A stretch of DNA of 64,000 bases, taken from contig NZ_JAWDIR010000044.1 of assembly GCF_046156265.1 (NCBI RefSeq), forward strand, positions 186,001 to 250,000. Direction: 5' to 3'. Below are positions 1-8,193 of this stretch, piece by piece. A program made the translations under genes and the position numbers. A model generated the notes under the pieces. The model had not been told where the DNA came from. It saw nothing but the letters and a program-made list of their open reading frames with translations, and made no database searches. The stretch is from CAMDHY01 sp046156265 (GTDB lineage Bacteria; Pseudomonadota; Alphaproteobacteria; Rhizobiales; Segnochrobactraceae). The stretch's first letter is position 1. Every line of letters begins with the position of its first letter.

Positions 1-1138
1 GCTCGGAGACGCCGACGCCGATCAGCCGGTAGGGCCGCCCCGGCGGCTCGCGCGACAGCAGGTCGACGGCGGTGCGGTGGATGCGGTCGGCGAGCATCGT
101 CGGGTCTGAGAGCTGGCGCGAGCGGGTGACGAGGCGGAAGTCCGGCGTCTTCAGCTTCAGGGTCACCGTGCGGCCCGAGACTTCCGCCGCCTTCATCCGT
201 CGCGCCACCTTCTCGGCGAGGCGCCGGAGCCAGGCGGAAAGGTCGTGGGCGTCGGAAATGTCGGTGTCGAAGGTGGTCTCGGCCGAGACGGACTTGCGCA
301 CCCCTTCCGGGTTCACCGCCCGGTCGTCCTCCCCCCGGGCGAGCTTGCGCAGGCGGACACCGTAGGCGCCGACGAGGCGCATCAGGTCGGCGGTGTCGCG
401 CACCGCGATGTCGCCGCAAGTCTCAAGCCCGGCCGAGGACAGCCGCGCCGCTGCGGCCTTGCCGATGCCGGGCAGGATCGACGCCGGCTTGCCGGCGAGG
501 AAGGCGACGGCCTCCGCTTTGCCGATCACCGAGAAGCCGCGCGGCTTGTCGAGGTCGGAGGCGATCTTGGCGAGAAGCTTGTTCGGCGCGAGCCCGACGG
601 AGATCGTCACGCCGATCTCCCGCTCCACCCGCCGGGCGAAGGCGGCGAGCGTGCCGGCCGGCGTCATGCCGTGGATGCCTTCCGTGCCGGAGAGATCGAG
701 GAAGGCCTCGTCGATCGAGATCGGCTCGACCAGCGGCGTCAGCGCCTGCATCAGCGTGCGCACCTGACGCCCGACGGCGGCGTATTTCGCCATATCCGGC
801 TTGATGACGACCGCATCCGGGCACAGCGCCTTCGCCTTGAACATCGGCATCGCCGAGCGCACGCCATAGACGCGGGCGAGGTAGCAGCACGTCGCCACCA
901 CCCCGCGCCGCCCGCCGCCGACGATCAGCGGCTTGTCGTTGAGGCTCGGATCGTCGCGCTTCTCGATCGTCGCATAGAAGGCGTCGCAGTCGACGTGGGC
1001 GATCGAGAGCTGGTCCAGCTCGGCATGGGCGACGAGCCGCGGCGAGCCGCAGTCGGCGCAGCGCAGGAACCGCCCCGCAGCCGCACGCCGCCCGCCGCAG
1101 TCACGGCAGAGGACGGGAAGGGGGGCGGGATCGGGCAT
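1..1138 (-). CDS. dinB: DNA polymerase IV (DinB, Y-family), 3' end cut by window edge
   Basis: Error-prone translesion polymerase acting at stalled forks. The reading frame is open from an ATG at 1138 to the left edge, giving about 379 residues without a stop. A short N-terminal segment has two CxxC pairs (Cys11/14 and Cys27/30), a zinc-finger-like addition that I recall from alphaproteobacterial DinB. The catalytic core then begins with IAHVDCDAFYATIEKRDDP (first metal-binding Asp), followed by the steric loop region GVVATCCYLARVYGVRSAMP, the catalytic SIDEAF motif, the thumb NKLLAKIASDLDKP and the little-finger domain up to LIGVGVSE at the edge. The final residues lie outside the window. 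It is transcribed toward the left edge and has no operon partner here. Family assignment is secure; the metal binding of the N-terminal cysteines is inferred. Confidence 0.93.
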   Translation of the reverse strand, partial: MPDPAPLPVLCRDCGGRRAAAGRFLRCADCGSPRLVAHAELDQLSIAHVDCDAFYATIEKRDDPSLNDKPLIVGGGRRGVVATCCYLARVYGVRSAMPMFKAKALCPDAVVIKPDMAKYAAVGRQVRTLMQALTPLVEPISIDEAFLDLSGTEGIHGMTPAGTLAAFARRVEREIGVTISVGLAPNKLLAKIASDLDKPRGFSVIGKAEAVAFLAGKPASILPGIGKAAAARLSSAGLETCGDIAVRDTADLMRLVGAYGVRLRKLARGEDDRAVNPEGVRKSVSAETTFDTDISDAHDLSAWLRRLAEKVARRMKAAEVSGRTVTLKLKTPDFRLVTRSRQLSDPTMLADRIHRTAVDLLSREPPGRPYRLIGVGVSE

Positions 1139-1239
1139 GGATTCGGCGCCGGTTGGGCGGGAGGAGTGTAGCGCCGAGCGGGGTGCGGCGCACGGCGACG
1201 CATCTGAAATCACCGGGAGATCCGAAACGGGCCGGCGCG

Positions 1240-1416
1240 CACCCCCTCCCCCCTCGTGGGGGAGGTGGCCGGCGAAGCCGGCCGGAGGGGGCCGCCGCGC
1301 GAACGCGCGGCGGTACGGCGCCTGAGACTGACGAACCGCCGCACCGCCGGCGGCTTCGCCGCCGGTGGCCCTCCCCGGTCCGCTTCGCGGCCCTACCCTC
1401 CCGCAGGGGGAGGGTG
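1240..1416. repeat. Cluster of GC-rich palindromic intergenic repeats
   Basis: The 398-base gap between dinB and the next gene (1139-1536) carries four consecutive inverted repeats: a C-rich/G-rich pair about 1242-1249 with 1284-1291 that encloses a GGCCGGC-gaa-GCCGGCC hairpin; CCGCCGCGC-gaac-GCGCGGCGG about 1292-1313; CCGGCGGC-ttc-GCCGCCGG about 1347-1365; and ACCCTCCC-gca-GGGGGAGGGT about 1393-1415. This resembles the interspersed palindromic elements common in Rhizobiales genomes. No protein is visible. It could end transcripts or be a mobile palindromic unit. Confidence 0.55.
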
Positions 1417-1536
1417 GGTGCACTGCGGCAGGGGAGGGACGAAGGGCGCCTGTCAGACAACCCGAACGATCCCGATTGCCCGCTCCCACCCCACGCCGCT
1501 ACCTTCTCGCCACAACACAAAAGCCGGAGGACCCCC

Positions 1537-2151
1537 ATGGACCAGCGCACCCTGCCGACGCCGCGGCTCGCGCCGCTGCCGCCCGAGCACACGCCGGAAC
1601 TCGCGGCGCACTTCGCCGCGTCGAAGAGGACGATGGGCTTCGTCCCGAACAGCCATCTGATCATGCAGCGCAAGCCGGCGATCCTGAAGGCGTTCGGCGA
1701 TCTGGCGCGGGCGATCTGGGACCCGGCCGGCGAGGTCGGCGTGCCGTTCAAGCGGCTGATCGCCCACGTCGCCAGCCGCTCCGCCGGCTGCCAGTACTGC
1801 ATGGCCCACACGGCCGAGCGCGCCGCCGACCTCGGCGTCTCCGAGGAGAAACTCGAGGCGCTGTGGGACTACCAGACGAGCCCGCTCTACACGCCGGCCG
1901 AGCGCGCCGCCCTCGATGTCGCGGTCGCCGCCGGCTGCGTGCCGAACGCCGTCACCGACGCGATGTTCGACGAACTGAAGCGCCACTACGGCGAGGAGGA
2001 GATCGTCGAGATCGTCGCAGTGATCTCCCTGTTCGGCTTCCTCAACCGCTGGAACGATACGCTGGCGACACCGCTCGAGGAGGCGCCGACCGCCTATGGC
2101 GAGGCGCACCTCGCCACCCACGGCTGGGATGCTGGCAAGCACAGGCGCTGA
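1537..2151 (+). CDS. Carboxymuconolactone decarboxylase / AhpD-like protein
   Basis: A 204-residue protein of the CMD/AhpD fold, usually a small cytosolic thiol-dependent peroxidase or reductase rather than a true decarboxylase. The diagnostic CxxC is in SRSAGCQYCMAHTAERA (Cys85, Cys88, with His91 three residues on), the arrangement that forms the proton relay in AhpD-like enzymes. The N-terminal part is longer than in AhpD itself and resembles uncharacterised peroxidase-related CMD proteins. The ATG at 1537 is preceded by GGAGG at 1526-1530, which decides the start over the open frame further upstream. It stands alone and converges on glnII. Substrate unknown. Confidence 0.85.
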   Translation: MDQRTLPTPRLAPLPPEHTPELAAHFAASKRTMGFVPNSHLIMQRKPAILKAFGDLARAIWDPAGEVGVPFKRLIAHVASRSAGCQYCMAHTAERAADLGVSEEKLEALWDYQTSPLYTPAERAALDVAVAAGCVPNAVTDAMFDELKRHYGEEEIVEIVAVISLFGFLNRWNDTLATPLEEAPTAYGEAHLATHGWDAGKHRR

Positions 2152-2255
2152 GCGTCCGCGCGGCGGACCACCCGCTCAGGCAGGTGTGCCGAGACAATGG
2201 GACGAGACGCCCGGTGCCGACCGCGAGATGGGCACCAAACGGGACGCCAAAAGGT

Positions 2256-2289
2256 GAGGGGCGCCGCGTCGGCCGACGCGGCGCCCCTC
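2256..2289 (-). terminator. Perfect 34-base palindrome, terminator for glnII
   Basis: Two perfectly complementary 17-base arms (2256-2272 and 2273-2289, GAGGGGCGCC at the outer end) lie between the convergent CMD-like gene and glnII, 26 bases past the glnII stop. Read on the minus strand the stem is followed after CACC by four T residues. The symmetry would allow it to act on both genes. Confidence 0.7.
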
Positions 2290-2315
2290 TCGCTTCGGGA
2301 GGAAGCGCGGACTTG

Positions 2316-3356
2316 TCAGGCGGCGACGGAGGCCTTCTCGCCGGTCGGGACTTCCGAGATCGTCTTCAGCACCTGCGAGGCGATCTGGTAGGGGTCGCCC
2401 TGGGAGTTCGGACGGCGATCCTCGAGATAGCCGCGGTAGCCGTTCTTGATGAACGAGTGCGGCACGCGGATCGAGGCGCCACGGTCGGCGACGCCGTAGC
2501 TGAAGGCGTTCCACGGCGCCGTCTCGTGCTTGCCGGTCAGGCGCATGTGGTTGTCCGGACCATAGACCTCGATGTGGGCCATCAGGTTCTTCTCGAACTG
2601 CGCCATCAGCGCCTCGAAATACTCCTTGCCGCCGACGTCGCGGAGGTAAGTCGTCGAGAAGTTGCAGTGCATGCCCGAGCCGTTCCAGTCGGTGTCGCCG
2701 AGCGGCTTGCAGTGGAACTCGATGTCGACGCCGTACTTCTCCGTCAGGCGGAGCAGCAGGTAGCGCGCCATCCAGACCTCGTCGGCGGCCCGCTTCGAGC
2801 CCTTGCCGAAGATCTGGAACTCCCACTGGCCCTTCGCCACCTCGGCGTTGATGCCCTCGTGGTTGATGCCGGCGGCGAGGCAGAGCTCGAGGTGCTCCTC
2901 GACGATGGTGCGGGCGACGTCGCCGACGTTCTTGTAGCCGACGCCGGTGTAGTACGGGCCCTGCGGGGCCGGGTAGCCGTGCTCCGGGAAGCCGAGCGGG
3001 CGGCCGTCCTTGTAGAAGAAGTACTCCTGCTCGAAGCCGAACCAGGCGCCCTCGTCGTCGAGGATGGTGGCGCGGGCGTTCGTCGCGTGCGGGGTGACGC
3101 CGTCGGGCATCATCACTTCGCACATGACGAGCGCGCCGTTGGTGCGGGCCGGGTCGGGATAGACGGCGACCGGCTTCAGCACGCAGTCGGAGCTGCGGCC
3201 CTCGGCCTGCATCGTCGAGGAACCGTCGAAGCCCCACAGCGGCAGCTGCTCGAGCGTCGGGAAGGACTCGAATTCCTTGATCTGCGTCTTGCCACGCAGG
3301 TTCGGGGTCGGCGTGTAGCCGTCCAACCAGATGTACTCGAGCTTGTATTTCGTCAT
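2316..3356 (-). CDS. glnII: Glutamine synthetase type II (GSII)
   Basis: Assimilates ammonium by making glutamine from glutamate and ATP. The 346-residue length and sequence match the eukaryote-like GSII class of rhizobia, far shorter than GSI (about 470). Recognisable elements are the N-terminal YKLEYIWLDGYTPTP, the beta-grasp WGFDGSST, the metal/glutamate site FGFEQEYFFY, the GKGQWEFQ-type metal-site strand (here AKGQWEFQIFG) and NGSGMHCNFSTTYLR. GSII enzymes are not adenylylated, so control is expected at expression. The ATG at 3356 has AGGAG six bases upstream; the in-frame codons further upstream (to 3374) fall in the leader. A sigma-54 promoter lies about 110 bases upstream, and a divergent GstI-like peptide gene follows at 3875. 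Confidence 0.96.
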   Translation of the reverse strand: MTKYKLEYIWLDGYTPTPNLRGKTQIKEFESFPTLEQLPLWGFDGSSTMQAEGRSSDCVLKPVAVYPDPARTNGALVMCEVMMPDGVTPHATNARATILDDEGAWFGFEQEYFFYKDGRPLGFPEHGYPAPQGPYYTGVGYKNVGDVARTIVEEHLELCLAAGINHEGINAEVAKGQWEFQIFGKGSKRAADEVWMARYLLLRLTEKYGVDIEFHCKPLGDTDWNGSGMHCNFSTTYLRDVGGKEYFEALMAQFEKNLMAHIEVYGPDNHMRLTGKHETAPWNAFSYGVADRGASIRVPHSFIKNGYRGYLEDRRPNSQGDPYQIASQVLKTISEVPTGEKASVAA

Positions 3357-3874
3357 GATGGCTCCTCTCGACATCGGACGCTGCGGTTGACCGATCGTGT
3401 CTCCCGCCCGGGGTCCCGTCCCCGGCCGGCGCGGCCTCCGGCGTTCCGCTCGCCCGCGGAATGAAGCATCGGGCGTGCCAATTCCCGGGCAGCCGGACGA
3501 GGTGCGTCAGTCCGCCACCGCCTCCCAAGCCTCCGGACGGCGACGCCGCGCTGTTCACGGCCGGCGGACAGAGGACAGGTCCCGCCTACGAAATGAGCGA
3601 CCACCGATCGGCCGGAGCCTATTTCTGCGGCACCCTTTGCGGTCCGGCCGGGCAGAATCTGGCAGGGATGCTGGAGAACGGGGCAATCTCTATTCTGCGC
3701 AAAATGTATGCAGACTGTGCTTTTTTGCTAGGCAAGCAAGCCTCGGGGAACACATATGGAGGAGTGGAGTTGCAGTCTCCGGCAGTGACTCGCCGGACCC
3801 ATGCGGGCAATCCGCCGCGCCTCCTCCCCTGGGAGACCGCGGAGGGACCCGCCGAGACGGACGTGAGAGAGACC
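3357..3874. promoter_or_regulatory. Divergent glnII-gstI intergenic control region
   Basis: A 518-base gap between glnII and the GstI-like gene. It holds the sigma-54 promoter (3464-3481) and an unusually AT-rich patch around 3685-3735. Within that patch TCTGC (3694-3698) and GCAGA (3710-3714) form a 21-base dyad that could be an NtrC-type or other activator site, though it matches the NtrC consensus poorly. No convincing protein is encoded in the rest of the gap. Confidence 0.5.
3464..3481 (-). promoter_or_regulatory. Sigma-54 (RpoN) promoter of glnII
   Basis: On the minus strand this reads TTGGCACGCCCGATGCTT: the -24 element TTGGCACG and the -12 element ATGCT, with exactly ten bases between the GG and GC dinucleotides, as the sigma-54 consensus requires. 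Predicted transcription would start near 3454, leaving a leader of about 98 bases before the glnII ATG. This fits known NtrC/RpoN control of glnII in rhizobia. Confidence 0.8.
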
Positions 3875-4084
3875 ATGAGCAACCTGACCGGCCGCGCGTC
3901 GGCCACCATTCACCAGTTCCCCGCCGGCGGACGAGCCGGCGTGGCGCGCTTCGGCGGCGTTCGGGAAAACGGCGAGGCGAACGTCGCCCGGCTGTTCCCG
4001 CCGGTCGCCGTCGTCGAGTTCGGCAGCGGCTGGTACCATCAGGCCGCCATCGAGGCGGCGACGGACCCCGCCCGCAAGCACTGA
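3875..4084 (+). CDS. gstI: GstI-like glutamine synthetase translational inhibitor (DUF2735)
   Basis: A 69-residue peptide starting MSNLTGRASATIHQFPAGGRAG and ending FGSGWYHQAAIEAATDPARKH. As I recall them, rhizobial GstI proteins (about 63 residues) begin with a similar TGRA-A-IxxFP segment and end with a (S/G)xWYHxAAIxxA segment; both halves are present, with a Gly-rich insert between. In Rhizobium leguminosarum the gstI product lowers glnII expression at the translational level and the gene is divergent from glnII; the same arrangement is seen here. The start at 3875 is chosen by homology because upstream codons in the same open frame look unlike a protein. The identification rests on motif memory and context, so it is strong but not certain. 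Confidence 0.8.
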   Translation: MSNLTGRASATIHQFPAGGRAGVARFGGVRENGEANVARLFPPVAVVEFGSGWYHQAAIEAATDPARKH

Positions 4085-4116
4085 CGGCAGCGCAGGCGTG
4101 GCTCCGGGCGAGCCTT

Positions 4117-4212
4117 GCTGCCTGAATGCCGGGTACTCCCGGCCGCCTGATTTCTGTGCGACGGCTGCCTGTTGTGTGGGCAGCGGGCGATGATCGGGGC
4201 AGTTCAGGCAGC
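4117..4212. repeat. Inverted repeat between convergent genes
   Basis: GCTGCCTGAA (4117-4126) is matched by TTCAGGCAGC (4203-4212), ten perfect base pairs enclosing two smaller stem-loops (GCCGGG-TACT-CCCGGC at 4128-4143, and GCTGCC/GGCAGC further on). It lies between the ends of gstI and the MgtC-like gene and may be a bidirectional terminator. Confidence 0.4.
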
Positions 4213-4249
4213 GAACCGAACTCGTGCGGGAAGGCTGGTGTCCGCGCCG

Positions 4250-5539
4250 TCAGCCGGCCGATGCCGCTCCGAAGCAGGCTCCGCCCGGGCAGGCGAGCAT
4301 CGCCGCGCCGCCGACCGCGAGCCCGATCGCCGTCGCCACTGCAAGCGTCACCGCCAGCCGCGCGGTGCCGGCGGTTGCCGCCAGCACCACCTTCACCCCG
4401 GAATTGACGGCGGCGGCGATCGCGATCGCGAGCGTCGCCGTCCCCACATCGATGGTGCCGCCGGCCAGCCGCGCCATCGACAGCGTGATGGCGTCGACGT
4501 CGGCCAGTCCCGAGGCAGCAGCCACGACGAAGGTGCCGGCCGCGCCGACCCAGTCGTTGACGATCGTCGCCCCCGCCATCACCACCGCCACGAAGGCCGA
4601 GAACTTGAGCACGGTGGCGAGCTCGAAGGGGTTCTCGAGCCTCAGCCCGGCCTGCCTGGCGCTGTCGCCGCCGCGGCGCACCAGGGCGAAGCCGATCACC
4701 AGGAAGGCGAGCGTCGCGCCGATCACCGGCGGCGCCAGCGACGGCAGCAGCGCCGGCTGCACGGCGCCGGCGATCACGGCCACGCGCACGAGCATCACCG
4801 CACCCGCGAGCAGGATGCCGCCGGCGAGCAGCGTCTCGCCGCCGCCGGCCGCCTTCGACATCCGCGCCAGCGTCAGCGTCGTCGCGGTGGAGGAGGCGAG
4901 GCCGCCGGCGAGGCCCGCCACGGCGATGCCGGCCCGGTCGCCGACGAGCTTCACCGCCCAGTAGCCCGCGAACGACACTGCCGCCATCAGGATGGCGAAC
5001 AGCCAGATCTCGCTCGGATTGACGGCGCCCCACGGATCGATCGGCCGATCAGGCAGGATCGGCAGCAGCAGAAACGTCATCGCGAGCAGGATCAGCCCGG
5101 CGCGGATCTCCACCCACGACAGCGCCCCCACCCAGCGGTGCAGCGGCTGCTTCAGGGCGAGCAGCGCCGTCATCGCCACGGCGCCGGCCACCGCCACCGT
5201 GAGGTCGCCCAGCACCGCATAGGCACCGAGCGCGAAGGTCAGGATGCCGGCGACGACGCCGGTGACGCTGAAATTGTTGTCGCGTGACGCTTCGAGGAAG
5301 TGGAAGGCGGTGAAGGCGGCGGTGTAGGCGAGCGCCATCAAGCCGAGCGTCACCGGGGCCGTCACCAGCGTCAGCGCTGCTGCGATACCGCCGAGCAGGC
5401 CCGAGAGCGCGAAGGTGCGCAGCCCGGCGGTGCGCTCGCCTTCCGCCTCGGCGCGAAGCTGCCAGCCGCGCTCGATCCCGACCAGGAGGCCGATCGCCAG
5501 CGCGACCCCGAGCCTCTGGAAGAGATCGAACACGTCCAC
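4250..5539 (-). CDS. MgtC/SapB-DUF4010 family inner-membrane protein
   Basis: A 429-residue polytopic membrane protein. The N-terminal third, with RLGVALAIGLLVGIERGWQ and following helices, matches the MgtC/SapB domain; the remainder, with repeated Gly/Ala-rich helices such as GLAGGLASSTATTLTLARMS and SGLADVDAITLSMARLA, matches DUF4010. About 11-13 hydrophobic segments can be counted. Proteins with this two-domain layout are common in bacteria and have no settled function; MgtC itself is linked to magnesium limitation and F-ATPase control, which should not be carried over. The frame starts with GTG at 5539, three bases past the end of the malonyl-CoA synthetase gene, so it probably shares its transcript. 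It is the last minus-strand gene of the long run from algX. Confidence 0.75.
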   Translation of the reverse strand: MDVFDLFQRLGVALAIGLLVGIERGWQLRAEAEGERTAGLRTFALSGLLGGIAAALTLVTAPVTLGLMALAYTAAFTAFHFLEASRDNNFSVTGVVAGILTFALGAYAVLGDLTVAVAGAVAMTALLALKQPLHRWVGALSWVEIRAGLILLAMTFLLLPILPDRPIDPWGAVNPSEIWLFAILMAAVSFAGYWAVKLVGDRAGIAVAGLAGGLASSTATTLTLARMSKAAGGGETLLAGGILLAGAVMLVRVAVIAGAVQPALLPSLAPPVIGATLAFLVIGFALVRRGGDSARQAGLRLENPFELATVLKFSAFVAVVMAGATIVNDWVGAAGTFVVAAASGLADVDAITLSMARLAGGTIDVGTATLAIAIAAAVNSGVKVVLAATAGTARLAVTLAVATAIGLAVGGAAMLACPGGACFGAASAG

Positions 5540-5542
5540 CGT

Positions 5543-7063
5543 CTATGCCCCCTGCGGCTCGTAGAGGGTGGCGTAGGCGTCGCGCAGGGCCTTCTTCTGC
5601 ACCTTGCCCATGGCGTTGCGCGGCAGCGCGTCGACGAAGATCACCCGTTTCGGCTGCTTGAAGCGGGCGAGCCGGCCCTCCAGCGCATTGCGGATCGCCG
5701 CCTCGTCGAGGCTCGCGCCCTTTGACAGGACGACGACGGCGGTGACGCCCTCGCCGAAGTCGGGATGCGGCAGACCGATGACGGCGCTCTCGGCGACGCC
5801 GGGGATCTGGTCGATCTCGTCCTCGACCTCCTTCGGATAGACATTGTAGCCGCCGGAGATCACGAGGTCCTTGCCGCGCCCGACGATCGAGACGTAGCCG
5901 CGCGCGTCGATCACGCCGAGGTCGCCGGTGATGAAGAAGCCGTCGGGGCGGAAGTCCTCCTTCGTCTTGTCGGGCATGCGCCAGTAGCCCCTGAAGACGT
6001 TCGGTCCCTTCACCTCGATCATGCCGATCTCACCCGATGCGACGGGGGCGCCGCTCTCCTGGTCGACGACACGCAGCTCCACGCCCGGCAGCGGGAACCC
6101 GACGGTGCCGGGGATGCGGTCGCCGTCATAGGGGTTGGAGGTGTTCATGTTGGTCTCGGTCATGCCGTAGCGCTCGAGGATGGCGTGTCCCGTCAGCGCC
6201 TCGAAGCGACGGTGCGTCTCGGCCAGCAGCGGCGCCGAGCCGGAGACGAACAGGCGCATGTGCTTCGTCGCCTCCTGCGTCAGCCCGGCGTGCTCGACAA
6301 GGCGGACATAGAAGGTCGGTACCCCCATCATCGATGTTGCCCGCGGCATCAGGCGGAGGATCTCGTCGGCGTCGAACTTCGGCAGGAACAGCATCGTGCC
6401 GGCGGTCAAAAGGCTGACGTTGGTGGCGACGAACAGGCCGTGGGTGTGGAAGATCGGCAAAGCGTGGATGAGCACGTCGTCGGGCCCGAACCGCCACAGC
6501 GCGGCGAGCGCCAGCGCGTTCGACGTCAGGTTGTCGTGGGAGAGCATCGCCCCCTTGGAGCGGCCGGTGGTGCCGGAGGTGTAGAGGATCGCCGCGAGGT
6601 CGTCGGGTCCGCGTTCCACATCGGCGAACAGCGCCGGCTGCGCAGCGGCGAGGTCGGCGAGGCTGCCGCCGCCGTGCTCGTCGAGCGTCTCGATCTCGGC
6701 GCCGTAGCGCGATGCGAGCAGGCCGACCGGCTCGGCGCGGGCCGGGTCGCAGACGATCAGCTTCGGCTCGGCGTCGCCGACGAAGTACTCGACCTCGGCG
6801 AGCGTGTAGGCGGTGTTGAGTGGCAGGAAGATCGCGCCGGCGCGCACCGTGCCGAGATAGAGCGCAATCGCCTCCGGGCTCTTCTCCACCTGCACCAGCA
6901 CGCGGTCGCCGGGTGCCACGCCGCGGGCAATGAGCGCGCCGGCGAAACGAGCCGCCATCGCATCGAGCTCGCCGTAGGAGATGACACGGCCGGCGGGCGT
7001 CTCGATCGCCGCCTTGGCGAGGTCCGGCATGCGGCCGCGGACGAGATTGTAGAGGTGGTTCAT
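5543..7063 (-). CDS. matB: Malonate-CoA ligase (malonyl-CoA synthetase)
   Basis: An acyl-adenylate-forming enzyme of 506 residues, the usual length for MatB, starting MNHLYNLVRGRMP. The P-loop-like motif LYTSGTTGRSKGAMLSH, the A5 motif RYGMTETNMNTSNPYDG, the A7 region TGDLGVIDARGYVSIVGRGKDLVISGGYNVYPKEVE and the catalytic-lysine end PRNAMGKVQKKALR are all present. The MTETNM and HALPIFHTHGL segments are typical of malonyl-CoA synthetases rather than acetate or fatty-acid ligases. It would make malonyl-CoA from malonate in the cytosol. A ribosome site AGGGAG precedes the ATG. It begins 20 bases after algJ and runs into the MgtC-like gene; co-transcription with the alginate genes is possible, but no functional link is known. 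No malonyl-CoA decarboxylase (MatA) is nearby. Confidence 0.85.
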   Translation of the reverse strand: MNHLYNLVRGRMPDLAKAAIETPAGRVISYGELDAMAARFAGALIARGVAPGDRVLVQVEKSPEAIALYLGTVRAGAIFLPLNTAYTLAEVEYFVGDAEPKLIVCDPARAEPVGLLASRYGAEIETLDEHGGGSLADLAAAQPALFADVERGPDDLAAILYTSGTTGRSKGAMLSHDNLTSNALALAALWRFGPDDVLIHALPIFHTHGLFVATNVSLLTAGTMLFLPKFDADEILRLMPRATSMMGVPTFYVRLVEHAGLTQEATKHMRLFVSGSAPLLAETHRRFEALTGHAILERYGMTETNMNTSNPYDGDRIPGTVGFPLPGVELRVVDQESGAPVASGEIGMIEVKGPNVFRGYWRMPDKTKEDFRPDGFFITGDLGVIDARGYVSIVGRGKDLVISGGYNVYPKEVEDEIDQIPGVAESAVIGLPHPDFGEGVTAVVVLSKGASLDEAAIRNALEGRLARFKQPKRVIFVDALPRNAMGKVQKKALRDAYATLYEPQGA

Positions 7064-7083
7064 CGGCGCTCCCTAGGCCCTTC

Positions 7084-8193
7084 TCATTGTCCGGTGAGCG
7101 CTGGGGAGAGCTCGCCGGCGTAGTCGTCGAGATAACGTACCGGAATTTCCCAGACGACGAGTTTCGGCGGCGCTTCGCCGGCCGTTTCGGCCAGATAGTC
7201 GGCCATGGGCTGGAACGGCCCGCCTGCCTCTTTCGCAAAATTCTGCACGTCCGCCTGCAGCGCGATCTTCAGCGCCGCCTCGAACGAGAAGCGCGGGTCG
7301 GCGCTGTAGCTCGTCCCGACCAGCGCCACGGGGGCCGTGGCGGGGCCGCCGAAGAGGGCGTCGGCGTCGACGTCGCCGACGGCGAAGATCGGGGCGAGCG
7401 TGTCCGGCGGGGGCAGGCGACCGGCGAAGGGGGCGCGGACATAGCGCATCAGGTCGCCGACGTGCTCCGTCGCCGCCTGCGACTGGGCGGTGAACGGCGT
7501 ATCGGGCAGATCGACGAGACCGGCCGCTGCCTCCGCCACGGCCCCGGCAGCGCGAAGCGCGCCAGCCGACGTCCAGTGCGTGTCGTTGGTCAGGAACGAG
7601 GTGCTCGGCGCCAGCGCCGCGGCGAGGTCCGGCACGGCGATGCCGGCGGCGGTCAGCGCCGCGCGGGCCCGCTCGGTCCGGCTGCGGGGCTCGTCGGGCA
7701 GGGGGAACCGCACGGCCTCGCCACCCAGCAGGGCCTTCGGCGGCACCAGGGCGACGACGAGCGCGACGCCGCGCGCCGACAGCAGCCGCGCGACACCCTC
7801 GATCGCTTCGACCGCCGCATCGGTGCGCGCGGGCGAGCCTGCGTCAGTCTCGTACTCCTCGCGGCTGAACAGCCAGCCATCGTTGCCGACGACGACGCCT
7901 GGACGCCCTTCCTCGAACAGCGCCCACGACAGCGAGCCGAACAGCTCGATGCCGGTGTCGCGGAACGGCAGCGCCTCGTCATAGGCCCGGTCGATCGCCG
8001 CCGTCGCCTCGCCGTCGAGCCACTCGGCCGACGTGAAGCTCGACGGCCGCGGCGCCGCGCCCGAGGCCACGAAGGCGAGGTTCACCCACGCGCCGACGGC
8101 CAGCGAGGCGGCGAAGCCGAGGAGGGCGATGGCGTGGCGGGCTCTCAGCGCATCCTCCTCAGAACTGGAAATACAGGAACGGCGAATAGGCAT
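7084..8193 (-). CDS. algJ: Alginate O-acetyltransferase AlgJ (SGNH-like)
   Basis: Periplasmic, membrane-anchored acetyltransferase-type protein that works with AlgI and AlgX to O-acetylate mannuronate. One N-terminal hydrophobic segment (AIALLGFAASLAVGAWVNLAFVA) acts as signal anchor. The SGNH signature is split as in AlgJ/AlgX: the Asp-His pair in LTNDTHWTSAGAL (Asp204, His206) and the Ser in VGTSYS (Ser295); a GNDGWLFS motif precedes them. The start is uncertain. The ATG at 8193 overlaps the end of algI by 35 bases and adds a poor leader, while GAGGAGG just after the algI stop sits five bases before a CTG at 8148, which may be the true start (355 codons including the stop codon). Order algI-algJ matches the Pseudomonas locus. 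Confidence 0.85.
   Translation of the reverse strand: MPIRRSCISSSEEDALRARHAIALLGFAASLAVGAWVNLAFVASGAAPRPSSFTSAEWLDGEATAAIDRAYDEALPFRDTGIELFGSLSWALFEEGRPGVVVGNDGWLFSREEYETDAGSPARTDAAVEAIEGVARLLSARGVALVVALVPPKALLGGEAVRFPLPDEPRSRTERARAALTAAGIAVPDLAAALAPSTSFLTNDTHWTSAGALRAAGAVAEAAAGLVDLPDTPFTAQSQAATEHVGDLMRYVRAPFAGRLPPPDTLAPIFAVGDVDADALFGGPATAPVALVGTSYSADPRFSFEAALKIALQADVQNFAKEAGGPFQPMADYLAETAGEAPPKLVVWEIPVRYLDDYAGELSPALTGQ

Noticed and set aside
3600..3760. Looked for a second sigma-54 promoter serving gstI on the plus strand
   Set aside because: GG and GC dinucleotides near 3630-3660 do not have the required ten-base spacing.
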